Both the position numbers and the translations under genes were made by a program. Source: Metaphire vulgaris (Eukaryota; Annelida; Clitellata; Crassiclitellata; Megascolecidae). From it: DNA of 64,000 bases. The notes under the pieces are model-generated. The model was given only the letters and a program-made list of their open reading frames with translations. It searched no databases and was not told the origin of the DNA. Location of the stretch: positions 3,415,462 to 3,479,461 of the forward strand of contig CM030862.1 in NCBI GenBank assembly GCA_018105865.1, given 5' to 3'. This document shows positions 48,401 to 58,894 of this stretch, in pieces (position 1 is the stretch's first letter; each line of letters begins with the position of its first letter).

Positions 48401-49771
48401 AGCCGAGATTGAGAATAACCTGGACAATATATAGCCCTTTTCTGAAAGCCACCCAGATGCCCGGAAAGGGGCATAAAAAGAGGACTTGTCCATGGAAACC
48501 CAGAAGCATGGTAACTGTAGTATCAACCGCAGTTTTGATGATATACGTCAGTGGTTCTCAGGCCCCTTTGATGCACGGCCCACGTTTGAATTTTTAAAAA
48601 TTTTGCGGTGCACCTGTGAAATTAAGCAGTGGTGTTACTAGGTTGCTGGAATGAGTAAAAATTAAATTACGTACTGTCTACAAGCAAACAAAAAGGTAGG
48701 GAACCCCCTGATGACCTTTTTAGCTTTATTTTACCTGCTAGTTTCTCTATTTTTCCTGCTTTGAGATTTCTGCGCGGTCCTCAAGGCTCCCTCTCACGGC
48801 CCACGAGTTGAGAACCACTGGTATACGTTTGTCTTGCAGGTGGTCATTTTGCTGCTGTATTGGTGAGGCTGATAACCAGCTTGACTTTGGTCACCCTTCC
48901 CCCAATTTGGTTAGCTTAACAGCATGAACCATTTTGCCAATGACATCAGTTATTGATGCCTTTAATTATTACTTATATGACGATTGTTTATAACAGGTTT
49001 GCAAAATCACCATCTTCCACCATCTGGGGCAACTAATCCCTTTAGCAGTACTGTGGTGGCGACGTCCAGCACCACTTTTTTTCAACCCGGCACAGTGCTT
49101 TCGAGTTCGTTCGTGCCGATGAGTACATCGCATGCCGCGAACGTGCAGACGCCATCATATTTTTGGGGCAAATCCTCAAAGTGGCACCTCGTGGAATGGC
49201 ACTTCTTATGTCAGTCAGCAGTTCACAGCAGCCAGTTCTTCTAATCCATTTATGGTAAGTAGAGTTTTAGCCAAGGGTCTAAATTGTATAACCTGCGTCT
49301 TATATGCGCCAAAAATACGGTAGTTTATTTCATTGCTCATGCTTGCAGCAGCTGTCAGAAGTATTTGTTGCCTATGTTCTGTTCTGTCATTTGAATTTGA
49401 TGTTAACTTTCAGAGTGTGACTTAGTTCTCGTGGTTTTTGCTTTGCTAGGGTCATTTGAGGGATTGTTAATTTAGAAAATGGACATAGACTTCTGTATTG
49501 GCAAAAAGCAATGAATCGTAAATCTTGAAGTGTTTCTGAAATCATTCTTAAGATAAAGGTGCAAGCAATTGGGCCAGCTGTGATAGGTCTTGAAATTTAT
49601 GAAGCAGCTTTTTGTCATCGAATTTGTCAATTAGGCATGAAATTGTCCGTTTTAATATATCTAAAAATTGATTTTGAATTTATTCTGGAGACAGGGCAGT
49701 TTCTGTAAAATTATTATGGTTGTATTTTTCAGAATATGGCGAGACAGAATGTTACAAATCCTTTCCTATGA
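41025..49771 (+). CDS. AGFG1: AGFG (ArfGAP with FG repeats / HRB) orthologue, 8 exons
   Basis: Eight exons with matching phases run from ATG in GCAAAAATG to a stop after TNPFL. The product is about 414 residues, shorter than vertebrate AGFG1. The ArfGAP domain occupies about residues 12-140: zinc finger CX2CX16CX2C with Cys29, 32, 49 and 52, and the family-specific CSGRLRGLTPPHRIKSI. The middle has ANFADF-like and DRYAALAELN motifs typical of AGFG. The C-terminal half holds NPF motifs (ATNPF, SSNPF, TNPFL), which in this family bind EH-domain endocytic proteins such as EPS15. AGFG proteins act in clathrin-dependent trafficking and as Rev cofactors. Exon lengths sum to 1246 nt, one too many: exon 7 carries an extra base in a T-run. 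No paralogue is in the window. Confidence 0.95.
41509..41602 (+). CDS. AGFG1: AGFG exon 2
   Basis: Acceptor GTTTGCAG, donor GAT|GTAAGA, phase 0 out. Encodes RGLTPPHRIKSITMATFTSD to RSRGND. Confidence 0.95.
41645..41745 (-). mobile_element. LINE 3' UTR fragment with AAT tail (intron 2)
   Basis: On the minus strand: AAAGCGCTCTTGTCTTTGG, then GCGCTATAGAAATCG, then AAT repeats; close to the 3' end at 24062-24160. Confidence 0.5.
41958..42258 (+). mobile_element. SINE plus LINE 3' end (intron 2)
   Basis: A CORE-like SINE (GTGGAGTAGTGATAGGATTC, GTTTGAATCTGACC, CCTTGGACAAGTTG) is followed by the C-terminus of a LINE RT (EMFAKDLKTYLFTKSYDC then stop, about 42115-42171), a short UTR and an AAT tail (42229-42257). 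Confidence 0.6.
42869..42913. repeat. (TGA)n microsatellite (intron 2)
   Basis: About 15 TGA units. Confidence 0.95.
42977..43198 (+). CDS. AGFG1: AGFG exon 3
   Basis: The frame and homology (RGND then FCRKVWLG) require the acceptor GGGTCGTAG at 42976, not the better-looking TTTTGCAG nine bases downstream, which would break the frame. Encodes QKYEKKQWYVNPTEE. Donor CATCAG|GTCGGG, phase 0. Confidence 0.85.
43810..43905 (+). mobile_element. LINE/SINE 3' end with AAT tail (intron 3)
   Basis: TGCATTTGCTGCTTTGCGAT, then GCCATAGAAATGCTCTTAAT and AAT repeats: same family as the minus-strand unit at 60-320. It ends about 10 bp before the exon 4 acceptor. Confidence 0.65.
43916..44120 (+). CDS. AGFG1: AGFG exon 4
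   Basis: Acceptor GGTGTAG, phase 0. Ser/Pro-rich linker with SLPQSPNKFSPQTPK. Donor GCAG|GTAAGT, phase 1 out. Confidence 0.9.
44439..44510 (+). CDS. AGFG1: AGFG exon 5
   Basis: Acceptor TACTTGTAG, encodes GMTNFADFSSFDFASPP, the AGFG NFADF motif. Donor CACAG|GTTTGA, phase 1. Confidence 0.9.
45039..45227 (+). CDS. AGFG1: AGFG exon 6
   Basis: Acceptor TTCCTTGTAG, encodes KESFISTGDS and VPLDRYAALAELNSTCG, the AGFG DKYAALADL block. Donor AAAG|GTAATA, phase 1. Confidence 0.92.
45419..45474. repeat. (AT)n microsatellite (intron 6)
   Basis: About 27 AT units. Confidence 0.95.
46145..46475. mobile_element. hAT-type MITE with 8-bp target duplication
   Basis: Ends GGGAGTCTGGCAACCT and AGGTTGCCGACCCCTG, flanked by GTCTAGAA (46137-46144) and ATCTAGAA (46476-46483), a 7/8 match. 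331 bp, non-coding, within AGFG intron 6. Confidence 0.82.
47145..47824 (-). mobile_element. hAT element with transposase C-terminal remnant
   Basis: Starts CAGGCATGTCAAACTCAGG and is flanked by identical 8-bp ATATAGGT copies (47137-47144, 47825-47832). The minus strand (47505-47819) encodes KTSQRTRLTDQHLSSLIKVG and DIPKLVSNKRCQASG, which resemble the C-terminal region of hAT transposases and GTF2IRD2/ZBED-like derivatives. Only about 100 residues remain. The right terminus is degraded. Confidence 0.8.
48186..48258 (+). CDS. Possible additional AGFG exon (weak)
   Basis: After a good acceptor (ATTTTACCTGCAG) a phase-1-compatible frame reads GNESISFSSLLSKSSAFEMR. No clear donor follows, so it may be an alternative exon or chance. 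It is not needed for the reading frame of the gene; the 3' limit is arbitrary. Confidence 0.2.
48549..48820. mobile_element. hAT-type MITE with 8-bp target duplication
   Basis: Ends CAGTGGTTCTCAGGCCC and CGAGTTGAGAACCACTG, flanked by ATATACGT and GTATACGT (7/8). 272 bp, non-coding, in AGFG intron 6. Confidence 0.85.
48997..49254 (+). CDS. AGFG1: AGFG exon 7 (one-base frameshift)
   Basis: Acceptor TTTATAACAG, phase 1. The first part reads LPPSGATNPFSSTVVATSS and QTPSYF. At the T5 run near 49160-49164 the frame must lose one base to continue GANPQSGTSWNGTSYVSQQF and SSNPFM. Donor ATG|GTAAGT, phase 0. Confidence 0.85.
49733..49771 (+). CDS. AGFG1: AGFG exon 8 (terminal)
   Basis: Acceptor GTATTTTTCAG, phase 0. 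Encodes NMARQNVTNPFL and TGA; the NPFL end is characteristic of AGFG. Confidence 0.93.
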   Translation, partial: NMARQNVTNPFL

Positions 49772-50470
49772 CTTCAAAATCTATGTATTCTTACTTTACG
49801 GTTTCATCTCATTGCCTGATTTAGTTTGTATTATTGTGGAGTAATTGTGGAGCTAGGAACTGTGCACATGTGGCATGCTTGGCAGTGCACACACGTGCAC
49901 ACACACACAACACATTTTACAATTGCCTCAATTGTATGGATGGCTTTTATCAGTTTTAAACTGGTTGTTGATTAAGTCATTGCTGTCAGTTCACTTAATA
50001 ACCATTTTTAATGTGCAATTTAATTGCATCTGTGTTTGTTGCTCTTTGTTTATTATTTGGACTGAATCTTACAATATTTGGAAATTTCATTGTTCAACTA
50101 GACCATTGTTAATAAGACTTTGAGGCAGCCTCTGTTCTAGTTCAGTACTCACGTAGTTCCATTTTTTTATTTTTATAAAGCAATTTTGTCATATTGTATT
50201 TGACTTGTTAAATCATAAAAGAGAACAATTGTTAATTGATTTGTGACAGTTATTGTGCACTGCATGTTTGGCCTGTCGTGGAATGCAGAGGTTTGTGCCT
50301 TGGAAGATATTTGGTAATTTGATGACTAGAAGATTATGTATGTTTTTCATTTATGTTCACAGTTCCCAATGATACTGTTTCTCTTCATGTGAGAAGTCCG
50401 ATAAAGCATGGCAGAATTCTGAATGTCATTTTTTTCTGCTTATATTTATATCTGTTCCCATTAATTAACT

Positions 50471-51204
50471 CATCATCATCATCTTCTCCTTGTTCCTTCA
50501 TGAACTGAAGTTAAGGTGACAGCATGAATTTCTTTCCTCCAACCATGTCGATCCTCTGTCTTCTTGACTGCTGCTGACATTTTCATTCCTGTCCACTCTT
50601 CCACGTCATCCGCCCATCTTCTCCCTGGTCGCCCTCTTCGTCTAGTTCCCAACATCATTCCTTGTTGGATTGTCCTCTCCAATGTTGACCTAGTGTCGCT
50701 GTTCTGCTGTACGTGTCCGAAGTATTGCAGCTTCCTTCTTTTGCACATGTTGAGGAAACGTCTTTCAGTGCCTGACATTTTCAAAACCTCTTCATTGGTT
50801 TTCCTATCTCTCCAGCTTATGCTTTGCATGGTACGTAATGAGTACATTTCAAAAGCTTCTATTCTTCTCTGTATTTTTCTTTTCAGAGTCCAACTTTCAC
50901 ATCCATATGATGCTGTACTCCATGCAACACTCTCGATTATCCTCTTCTTTGTTCTCATGCTGATATTATTGTCTTTCCAAATGTTCTTCATTTTTCTGAC
51001 GGCAACCCTTCCTTTTGTCAATCTGGCCTTTATTTCTTCCTCTAGGGAGCAGTCTTCTGATATAATCGTGCCAAGATATGTAAACTTTCCCACTTGTTCC
51101 ATTACCTTCTGATCTACTCTGATGGAAACTTTGTCTCCGTTAGTTGTCATTACTTTTGATTTATTTACATTTATTTGAAGCCCATATTTCGCACTCGCTT
51201 GTTA
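50471..51204 (-). mobile_element. 5'-truncated RTE-like LINE with 11-bp target duplication
   Basis: The minus strand (stop at 50479) encodes the region after the RT catalytic core: INVNKSKVMTTNGDK, FTYLGTIISEDCSLEEEIKA, SYGCESWTLKRKIQRRIEAF, RKLQYFGHVQ and RRRGRPGRRWADDVEEWTGM. These are hallmarks of RTE/BovB-like endonuclease-reverse transcriptases. It is open for 223 codons. The 3' tail is GATGATGATGAG. Flanking ATTAATTAACT at 50460-50470 and 51205-51215 is a perfect 11-bp target duplication. Clade assignment is by motif only. Confidence 0.88.
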
Positions 51205-51215
51205 ATTAATTAACT

Positions 51216-52230
51216 ACAGTATATTAATTACAGTACATCTCTTTCAACGCATACCTTCCACTTACACAGACCTTCGGTTTACACAGACTATTTTATGTGA
51301 TGTAATGTGGCATTTTTATAGGGCCTCTTATATTTCTACTTTTATCTAGTTTTTTTGGTCTAAGTTAATAAGCCATTGTTTGATATGGACCCTTTTCAAG
51401 TTGCCTGTACCCCTGTTATCAAGGTTTTACTGTACTAGTTTATCAAAATGTTATGCTGAGACTTTGCTTTGCCTAGTCATTGTGTAAGATAATTTATACA
51501 GAATTTGTTGGTTTTAGTAAGTGGTTAAGGGTAAGCCATCAACCTCTTTCATTAGTCTGTTAGTTCATTTGCAGCCAAGTTTATTGTGAACAGAAGTAGA
51601 ATTTAAAAATCGTTCGATTCGCCTTTGTTTTGGTCTTGCTTTGAGAGAAACTGCAGCAATTTTTTCAGAATTCTAAATTTTCTGTTATGTACATGCTTTA
51701 GCGACGGGAACTAATGTTTTATTGTGTCAAAATTTGACCATTTCTGATTGAGTTATTCTGACTTTTCTGAAGTTTGAGGGATGACAGCATTAAGTTTTGA
51801 CTGAAAATGTAAGGCTGTCACCGCTCTCCAGAAAAGTCGATATGACTTAATATTAACAGATTTGGATGATTTTAGTGTTCTGTATTGCTGACTTGACTTG
51901 AATATCGATCATGCTTGACGCGATGCTCGGAACAATCGTTCTAAACATATTCTATTTACTGATGATTTATTTACCAGCCTGTGGTCTGTTTAGTCAGTTT
52001 TGTATGAAAAGTATTCTTGCAAGTATTACTGATATTATATTTTAGTATTATTTTTCAAAATGACATGAATTTGTTGTGAATTGATTGTTAAATAATTTCA
52101 TTCAGAGTTCACGTGTATGGTAGGCGCTTGACTTCTATGAAGAATTGTTATTTTTAAAATATTTTAAAAGGATGTCGAGTCAAATTGTACGAACTTCATG
52201 TTTGCTTACAGCTTTGATTTGTTGCAGATG
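51216..52230. other. Stretch without recognised gene
   Basis: AT-rich unique sequence; no exon, RNA gene or repeat assigned. Confidence 0.4.
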
Positions 52231-52231
52231 T

Positions 52232-52700
52232 TCAGTGCAAAAATCTCTTCATATTTACTTCTTCTTCTTTTATGTGCCTTGCAGGTTGACTGCACCAGCG
52301 ATCCTCTTCTTCTGTTCCATGGATGACTTCAATTGTTCCATAGTTTCCTCCCTGTCGATAGCATGATCTGCCCAAATATTTGCTCCTTTGTCTTCCTCCA
52401 TCCCCTTTTCCCTCAGTCATTCCTCTTGTAGCGAACTTCTCTGTCTTTCCTCATTGCATGATGAAACAATTTCATTAGCCTTGTTATTATTGTTGCCACT
52501 GAGCCTTTTTGGGTTCCCACTTTAACCAACACGTTGTTGTTCTTCGTCATGTCTTCCGAGTTGAATCTCGTCATCCTTCTAAGAAACCACATTCAGTTTT
52601 GACTCGGGTTCCTCTCCCCACATGATTTTAGACACTGTCCAAAGTCTCACAGCCATATAACAGTATTGGTCACACATTTCAGCGCATTTATTCTCGTCAG
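52232..52700 (-). mobile_element. Degenerate RTE-like LINE remnant
   Basis: The minus strand carries GRQRSKYLGRSC and a downstream EEEDRWCSQ-type block, broken from an upstream MWFLRRMTRFN-type segment by stops and frameshifts. The order matches the C-terminus of the 50.5-51.2 kb LINE. Old and non-functional. Confidence 0.5.
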
Positions 52701-53360
52701 CATTGTTATGTGTTTGTTTTTTTCAGAATACAGCGTATTCTAGGTTTTTTCTCGTCCCTAGTGACTACACACTAGGGTGACTAGGCATTCAGACAATAAA
52801 TGTACGCTCGAAAAATATATCTGTAGAAAGACATTCATATTTGATAGAAAGAAAGACTGCTAACAACACAGGCCTAATTAGCTTGACATCATCGGAAATT
52901 TGAGTATGGAATCTAGGAATTTTAGTCTTTGAATTTTGAAGCACTGAGGGGAATGAAGGGTGGCTGGATTTAGTAGATTTTGCATGCACAGAGGAAGGGG
53001 GATGTGTCTCGACTGATGTAGCAATTCAAAAACCGCTCGGGCAGAAGACTTTATTCTCACACATTAGGTCTGAACACAAGAACACAATTACATGTACAGT
53101 GTACAATTATTATTATTATTGCATGTACAGTGCAAGATTTTTATTACATGTACAGTGTACAAAAGAATAACATTTGAATGAATGTCTATGCTGAATCGCC
53201 CGAAACATCGTCATTCTACAAGGTTTGCTGATTCATTACTAAATGTTCCTAGAACAAACACTGCAATTGGTAAAAGAGTTTTTTCAGATTCTTAGAAGTC
53301 ATCAAATGGGCTTCAAATGATGTGAGTTTCAAGATAATCGGAGGACACAAATGTTTGACA
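52700..53360. other. Stretch without recognised gene
   Basis: Contains three ACATGTACAGTGTAC-like words (53090-53160). No exon found. Confidence 0.35.
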
Positions 53361-53652
53361 TGGATTTAGAGGGGTCACTGAAAGTTTCACAGTTGTTGGA
53401 AAGGGGTCAAATATTGCCCAAAATTGTTGACGTAATTAATGAGTAGCGTAGCCACGGGGTTGTTTGGGGTTGTTCAAATAACCCCATTTCAAAAAGTATG
53501 ACTAACAATTTATGTAAATCCGTTGACTTTTGGTTGAAGGAGGGGGGAGGGTCGGCCGTGGCTTCAGTGTTCAGTTGCATATAGTGCCTCCAGTTAACAA
53601 CCCCACTTTGCATAAGCTGGCCACGCCACTGTAATTAATGGACAGCCCCCCC
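53360..53652. mobile_element. Harbinger-like MITE remnant split by another MITE
   Basis: AAATTGTTGACGTAATTAATG (ending 53442) and GTAATTAATGGACAGCCCC (53631-53649) repeat the right end of the GGGGCTGTCC family. Between them lies an element with TAGCGTAGCCACGGGG ... GGCCACGCCACTG ends. Confidence 0.6.
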
Positions 53653-54166
53653 ACTGGTGTTGCTCACAGAATGCTAATGTCCTTGGAAATTAGAATTGTC
53701 AGCAACTCAGCATATCTATTCAATGTTTCATACATCGTAATGCTTCTGATATTCGAATACAAGGTGAAACGACACTTTTATGCTATTTTTACTTCGGCAG
53801 TAAATAGGCCTAATTGTTATTATCAATTATTCATTTGCTGTACAACTGCATACAGTAGTAGGGCCTATATTTTACAGCATTTAATTTCTTGTGCATGTGG
53901 CCCGCGGACCCGTCAGATGTCAGCAATGTCGCCCGCAGCCGAGAAATTTTTGAGACCCTTCGACTAGACGTAATAAAATCGGGTGAAATTAAAATATCAG
54001 GATTAAGATTGGTGCAATACAGGGTTACTAAAACTTGTTTGAAGCCGGTTCACGTAATTCCGTCTTCCATCTTTCGTGAGGATCCATTAGTTACAACACA
54101 AGGCCTATTATCTATTATTCCTATGCCTACTAGGGCATAGTGTAACGACTGAGCTAGGTTAATCAT

Positions 54167-54167
<1 letters not shown>

Positions 54168-54220
<53 letters not shown>
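54168..54220. repeat. (CA)n(TA)n microsatellite
   Basis: About 8 CA then about 19 TA units. Confidence 0.95.
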
Positions 54221-54221
<1 letters not shown>

Positions 54222-54239
54222 GTTATGGACAATATTTGG

Positions 54240-54982
54240 TAGGGTTTCCAGAACATCTCTTTTAAAGAGAACATGTTCTCTTTTTTAGGTCGGATCTTTT
54301 TTACTCTTTCTTTTTTTAACTGAAGTTCTCTTTTGTTCTCTTTTTTGTTTTTAGTCAAATAAAGTTAAGTAGAAGTTAATTTTTAATTATTCTCACTGTA
54401 ATTTGGTAACAATAAAGAAATTAAAAGAAAAAACCAAATTACAAAATACAATTATATCAATCATGAATTTTAAAATGTAATTGTTTAATATTTATTTAAT
54501 TAAGCATGAAAAATGGGTGTTATATTTCAATTCTTTCCAAAATTCTGAATATTATTCTGAATTATTGATTATTTGTCAATTCTTTTTCGCCTTGCCTGCA
54601 CGAATGCCAACGTTGAACGTATTTTCAGCCAGATACAGATTCAATGGACAAAAGAGAGAAACAGTTTGAAAACTTCGACTGTCAAAAGCATTGCAATGAT
54701 AACGTACAATTTCAAGGACATGAATTGTAAGGGGTTTTATAAGAGTATTATATTGACAATGCGGATTTCTTGAAGAATGTCCAATCATCAGATAAATACA
54801 TAAGTGGTGATGAAGATGGCGAAGAGGAAATGAATGACTGCATTGAAGTAATTAATTTTATTAAATTAATATTAATTTTTGAAAATTTGTTTGTTCTCTT
54901 TTTGTTCAGAATGTTCTCTATTTTTTTTACTATGAATGACATTGAATGTTCTCTTTTAGCAAAAAGTCATCTGGACACCCTA
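54240..54982 (+). mobile_element. hAT element with transposase remnant
   Basis: Ends TAGGGTTTCCAGA and TCTGGACACCCTA, flanked by identical 8-bp ATATTTGG (54232-54239, 54983-54990). The plus strand near 54573-54720 encodes ACTNANVERIFSQIQ and KERNSLKTST, the conserved hAT C-terminal dimerisation motif (SNA-VER-FS; RN-L). The rest of the transposase is gone. Confidence 0.85.
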
Positions 54983-55057
54983 ATATTTGGTCGAGATATA
55001 TTCTTCCTACCCAGAGCACTCTCCTTCCGATAAATTGTCGTTTCGATCAGTTTAGAA

Positions 55058-55398
55058 CAGCGGTTCTCAACCTGTGGGTCGCGACCCCCACGGGGGTCGA
55101 ATGACGATTTGCCAGGGGTCGCCCGAGACCATCAGAAATATGAGGTTGTCTCTTTTATTGTTATTGTACAAAATTTCCTCAGTGGTAGTTACGACGTACT
55201 ATTTGTTTTACTATAATTGTCATTCAAGGATAGACATGGAGACAATTAAATAACAATTTCAAACATTTTGATTGTCGTAGCATTATTACTTTTATCAGTT
55301 TACAATGTGAACGAAAATAATTTTACCGTTGGGGGGTCGCCACATCATGGAGAATTGAATTAAAAGGGTCGCGGCACTATAAAGGTTGAGAACCGCTG
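55058..55398. mobile_element. hAT-type MITE with perfect TIRs and target duplication
   Basis: 16-bp perfect inverted ends CAGCGGTTCTCAACCT / AGGTTGAGAACCGCTG, flanked by identical GTTTAGAA (55050-55057, 55399-55406). 341 bp, non-coding. Confidence 0.93.
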
Positions 55399-55829
55399 GT
55401 TTAGAACGATGCTTGTATTTCTTTTATAATTTGCAATATCTCGACCAAATATTGTCCAAGTTTCAAAATGTTTGATTTATTTTGTTCCAATTACATTCCC
55501 CTACAACTTTGCTGTTCACGAAAGTTAGGTTGCAACTCCAAAAATTTTAGCAACACAGCCTGGAACAGAACAAATTTTTTTGGAGAGGGTTCTGTTTCAG
55601 ACCAGATTGTGGACCCTTATCCCAATTATTATTAAATTTTGCATGGATGGTTTGAAAGAGGGATACAATGCAAAACATTGGTGTATACCTCATCATTTTA
55701 GCTTTCACAGAATCCAAGCAATTGCAAGTTGAAAATGTCCAAAATTACATGCAAATGCACAGGAGGCTGCATTTATCCAACCCTCTGATGTAAGGCACCT
55801 TTTTCAGTTGGGCGTCCAGGTCATCTAGT

Positions 55830-56320
55830 AGTCCATGGGGTGGACCGTCACTTCCTGGACCGTCACTTCCTGGACCGTCACTTCCTGGACCGTTCCTAAT
55901 GTTCTATCTGTTATGTGTATGTAAACAAGTGTATACAATATGATATACAAATCGTTGTGATCTGCAATAATACTTAGAATTACTTACTTAGAATATATAA
56001 TATAGAAATTCAAGATATTTTACTTACTTCCTTACAATGGTTTGAGTAAGCAGTGGACCAGCGACGCAGACTATAACTATTCAAATTTTGAATCGTTGGA
56101 TTACGGTTACGGTTATTTTTTTACCACCTACACTTGGCGGAGGGGTCAAAAACTGTCCAAAAATTGTTGACACAATGGACAGCCCCCAACCTACCTACCT
56201 ACCTGTCTATCTACCTATTTACTTCCATTTACAATGACGGTCCAGGAAGTGACGGGCCAGGAAGTGACGGTCCAGGAAGTGACGGTCCAGGAAGTGACAG
56301 GGAACCAGTCCATGGCTATT
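55830..56320. mobile_element. Foldback element with 15-bp inverted iterons
   Basis: Four direct repeats of TGGACCGTCACTTCC (the last partial) at 55852-55898, and four to five repeats of the inverse GGTCCAGGAAGTGAC at 56239-56300, separated by about 340 bp. The right end overlaps a Harbinger-like remnant ending ATGGACAGCCCCC (about 56172-56189). Outer limits are uncertain. Confidence 0.7.
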
Positions 56321-56339
56321 GTCTCCGTGGTCGGCCATG

Positions 56340-58640
56340 ACCATGGATTTATTATTCCATGACTGACCCCATTATTAGGCTCCTCAAGCACAGCTGATGC
56401 AGACTAAACGCTCGAGATTTTGTTCCGTAGAGTTTGTTAATTAATTCGACAAATTTCGATATTGTTCTTGCGAATTTTTTAAAATTTTACTCTTTAATTT
56501 TAAGACGTTTTCAGCTGTTTATGTCGGTATATTTTTCTTTAACTATTTTTATTTAACTCCGCCACAATCCATAGACTTAGAATCAACATGACCTATCATC
56601 GCTCATTTCATTAATAACGCCAGCCCATTTCATTACCGTTACTATTTGTAATTTAACTCCAAGCATTCTTTTAGTTTTTCTTTTAAATTAAATTATTTCA
56701 CTCCACACTAATATCGGCTGCACTATTGACCTCATGCTGAGCTTGTGATCCGCTGCATGAGCTGAAAGACAATTTGACTTTTCTTCACAATTTTACTTTC
56801 CTCGTTAATCTCAGCCTGACATCATGACATTATTTCCTCTCTATTTGTTTATTCTAACTGTTCATTTCTTTTCCTCAAAACTTGATGTACGCCAGGGGCG
56901 CCCACACAAGGGGGGAAAGGAAGCAAATGCTTCCTGAAAAACCTAGGGGGGGAAGAAATTCCCCCCCTGAGTTTTGGTATCACGTTAGAGTAGTATATTT
57001 ATTCGATAGGCCCTCAATGACTGCGCAATTACTGGCTTTATTGCAGTGCAATTTTGTAACTTCATATAAGATTACCGGTAATCAATTCAAGCTCAAGTTC
57101 ATTATTATCAGGCATTCATAAAATGTTATTATTATTGTAACTTTTACGTAGTCATTCTAATGATGAAGAGTGCAAATTTCCTGTGAAATATAAATCGTTT
57201 ATAACAAACTAATAGACTCACATGAAGTTTACATTCCAAATTAGACTACTGCAACTCCCTGCAACTCCCTCCACTACTGCAGCCTTCCAAAGACCTCCAT
57301 CAACAAATTAAAATCCATTAAAAACTGTGAAACGGTGCAATTAGATACTGTTAATAATAATTATAATTTGCTTGTTTCAGTCAGTTGCCTTAAGTCTAGT
57401 TACCCAATTTGCAGTTGTTGCAGCTTTAATGCCTCTATCATCTATGTAAAATAATGTAGGTGTGGCTGTTGGAGAAATCTAATTTTTAAAATAAATACTA
57501 AAAGTAACATTTATTTTATTTGCATTTGGATGTGGTCATATTGCCAATGGATACCTGTAATTTGCAGGTAATTTTAAATAGTTTTCCAGCGCAATTACTG
57601 CGATATCTCTCCATAGTTTCAACTTACATTTAATAGTGCTTTGTGGCTGTTGGAATTTTCCAGAAATTAAGAATTAGAAGTTACTGGTATGAGACCTATA
57701 CTGGTGCACCAAAGTATGCGATTTAATGTCCAAAATGCACTGAAACTCACCTACGAGCATCTATTGATTTCAAAAATTTTCCGAGGTTATACCCCGGACC
57801 CCAGGCTTTTTTCCATGAATTTGCGTCAATGTCACTGGTCAACAAATTTTATGCAAGTTTTTTGTTTCTCAAATTTTGGTGAAACTAATAGATTTTGACT
57901 TGCTGAACACAAATATGTAATTAGAATTTCTGTATCACGTAAGGTTTTTAAGAAATCGACAATTTAGCATTTATTATTGTAATGTCTTCTGCAACATAAT
58001 CCTACAGAAGGATCTAGGCAATAATGACAAGACATGAGAAAATTAGAAATGTTTTGCTGTAGATTTTCGTTTGTAGTCACTGTCCTGTGCTTCACGTATC
58101 AGTGACCAACGATGTATTAACAATAGCCTGAACTGGAAAAGACCCTGACAGCGGAAAAAGGTCATCTTCGTCATGAGCACAGGGGCCCGGCGAATGTCTA
58201 TTAGGGGACCCGGGCCGATCATGTTAAGTAACGCCATAAAAAGGTCATCAAATTTATCATACACTTGTCAGTATAATGCTCTGATAGGTGAAAAACATTT
58301 TTACTGCAAATCTTCTAGTACAAGACATTCTATTAAAACAAATTATCTTTACCCCAGCTTGCAAGTAAGTAAGAGGAAATTTCTATAACGCTGCCTGAAA
58401 GCTTGGCGCAGTGCACCAGCTTATTCACGAGTGCTGGAGACCCAGCTTACGTTCGAGCCCCAAATTTTATTAGAGGATCTACCGGTACTGTATCAATAAC
58501 TTTTATTAATTAGCAATCTATAAAGATTTTCACAAATTTTAACAAATACTAATCTCTAGTTAATAGTTAAAAAATCATTTTCATTTGCTTATTTTAAATG
58601 TATGTTCGTGAAATGTGAAATCTGTGGAATAAATAAAGAC
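56340..58640. other. Long stretch without recognised gene
   Basis: AT-rich with short C/G-rich transposon debris at 56893-56970 and 58180-58215, and a LINE/SINE 3'-like fragment at 58360-58450 (GCAAGTAAGTAAGAGG, TTCTATAACGCTGCC). Remaining 3' exons of the minus-strand gene at 58.7 kb might lie here but were not recognised. Confidence 0.35.
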
Positions 58641-58665
58641 AACTAACTAATACAGCAGATAATAC

Positions 58666-58894
58666 CTTCAAAGATGCTTATCCCGTCTCTCGAGATGGCG
58701 TCAAACGCATTTCTGGCAGCAGCAGCCTTTGCTTTTTTCTTTGTTTTACCCGACTCTTGAGGGTATGGCATTCCATTCACACAGCATATGCTACCAAACA
58801 TTCCACAGTTAGTGATGCTTGTGATATCCAGGGCCGTCGCTTTAAAAACCACCTCAAGTTTCTGTTTCTTGCCAAACTCGACTAGGGCGCTCAC
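58666..58894 (-). CDS. Coiled-coil/dsRBD gene, exon g (dsRBD)
   Basis: Acceptor TTTCTTCTGAAG, phase 0; donor GAAG|GTATTA, phase 1. Encodes VSALVEFGKKQKLEVVFKAT through GKTKKKAKAAAARNAFDAI. Confidence 0.85.

Larger units (their letters stand above)
54227..55457. mobile_element. Inverted-repeat element split by two hAT insertions
   Basis: Removing the two hAT elements and one copy of each target duplication leaves a sequence whose ends are inverted: GGACAATATTTGG (54227-54239) continued by TCGAGATAT (54991-54999), and ATATCTCGACC (55436) continued by AAATATTGTCC to 55457. This is a 22-bp terminal inverted repeat around about 110 bp. Confidence 0.75.

Noticed and set aside
50564..51112. 182-codon plus-strand hydrophobic frame
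   Set aside because: Antisense shadow of the RTE-like LINE.
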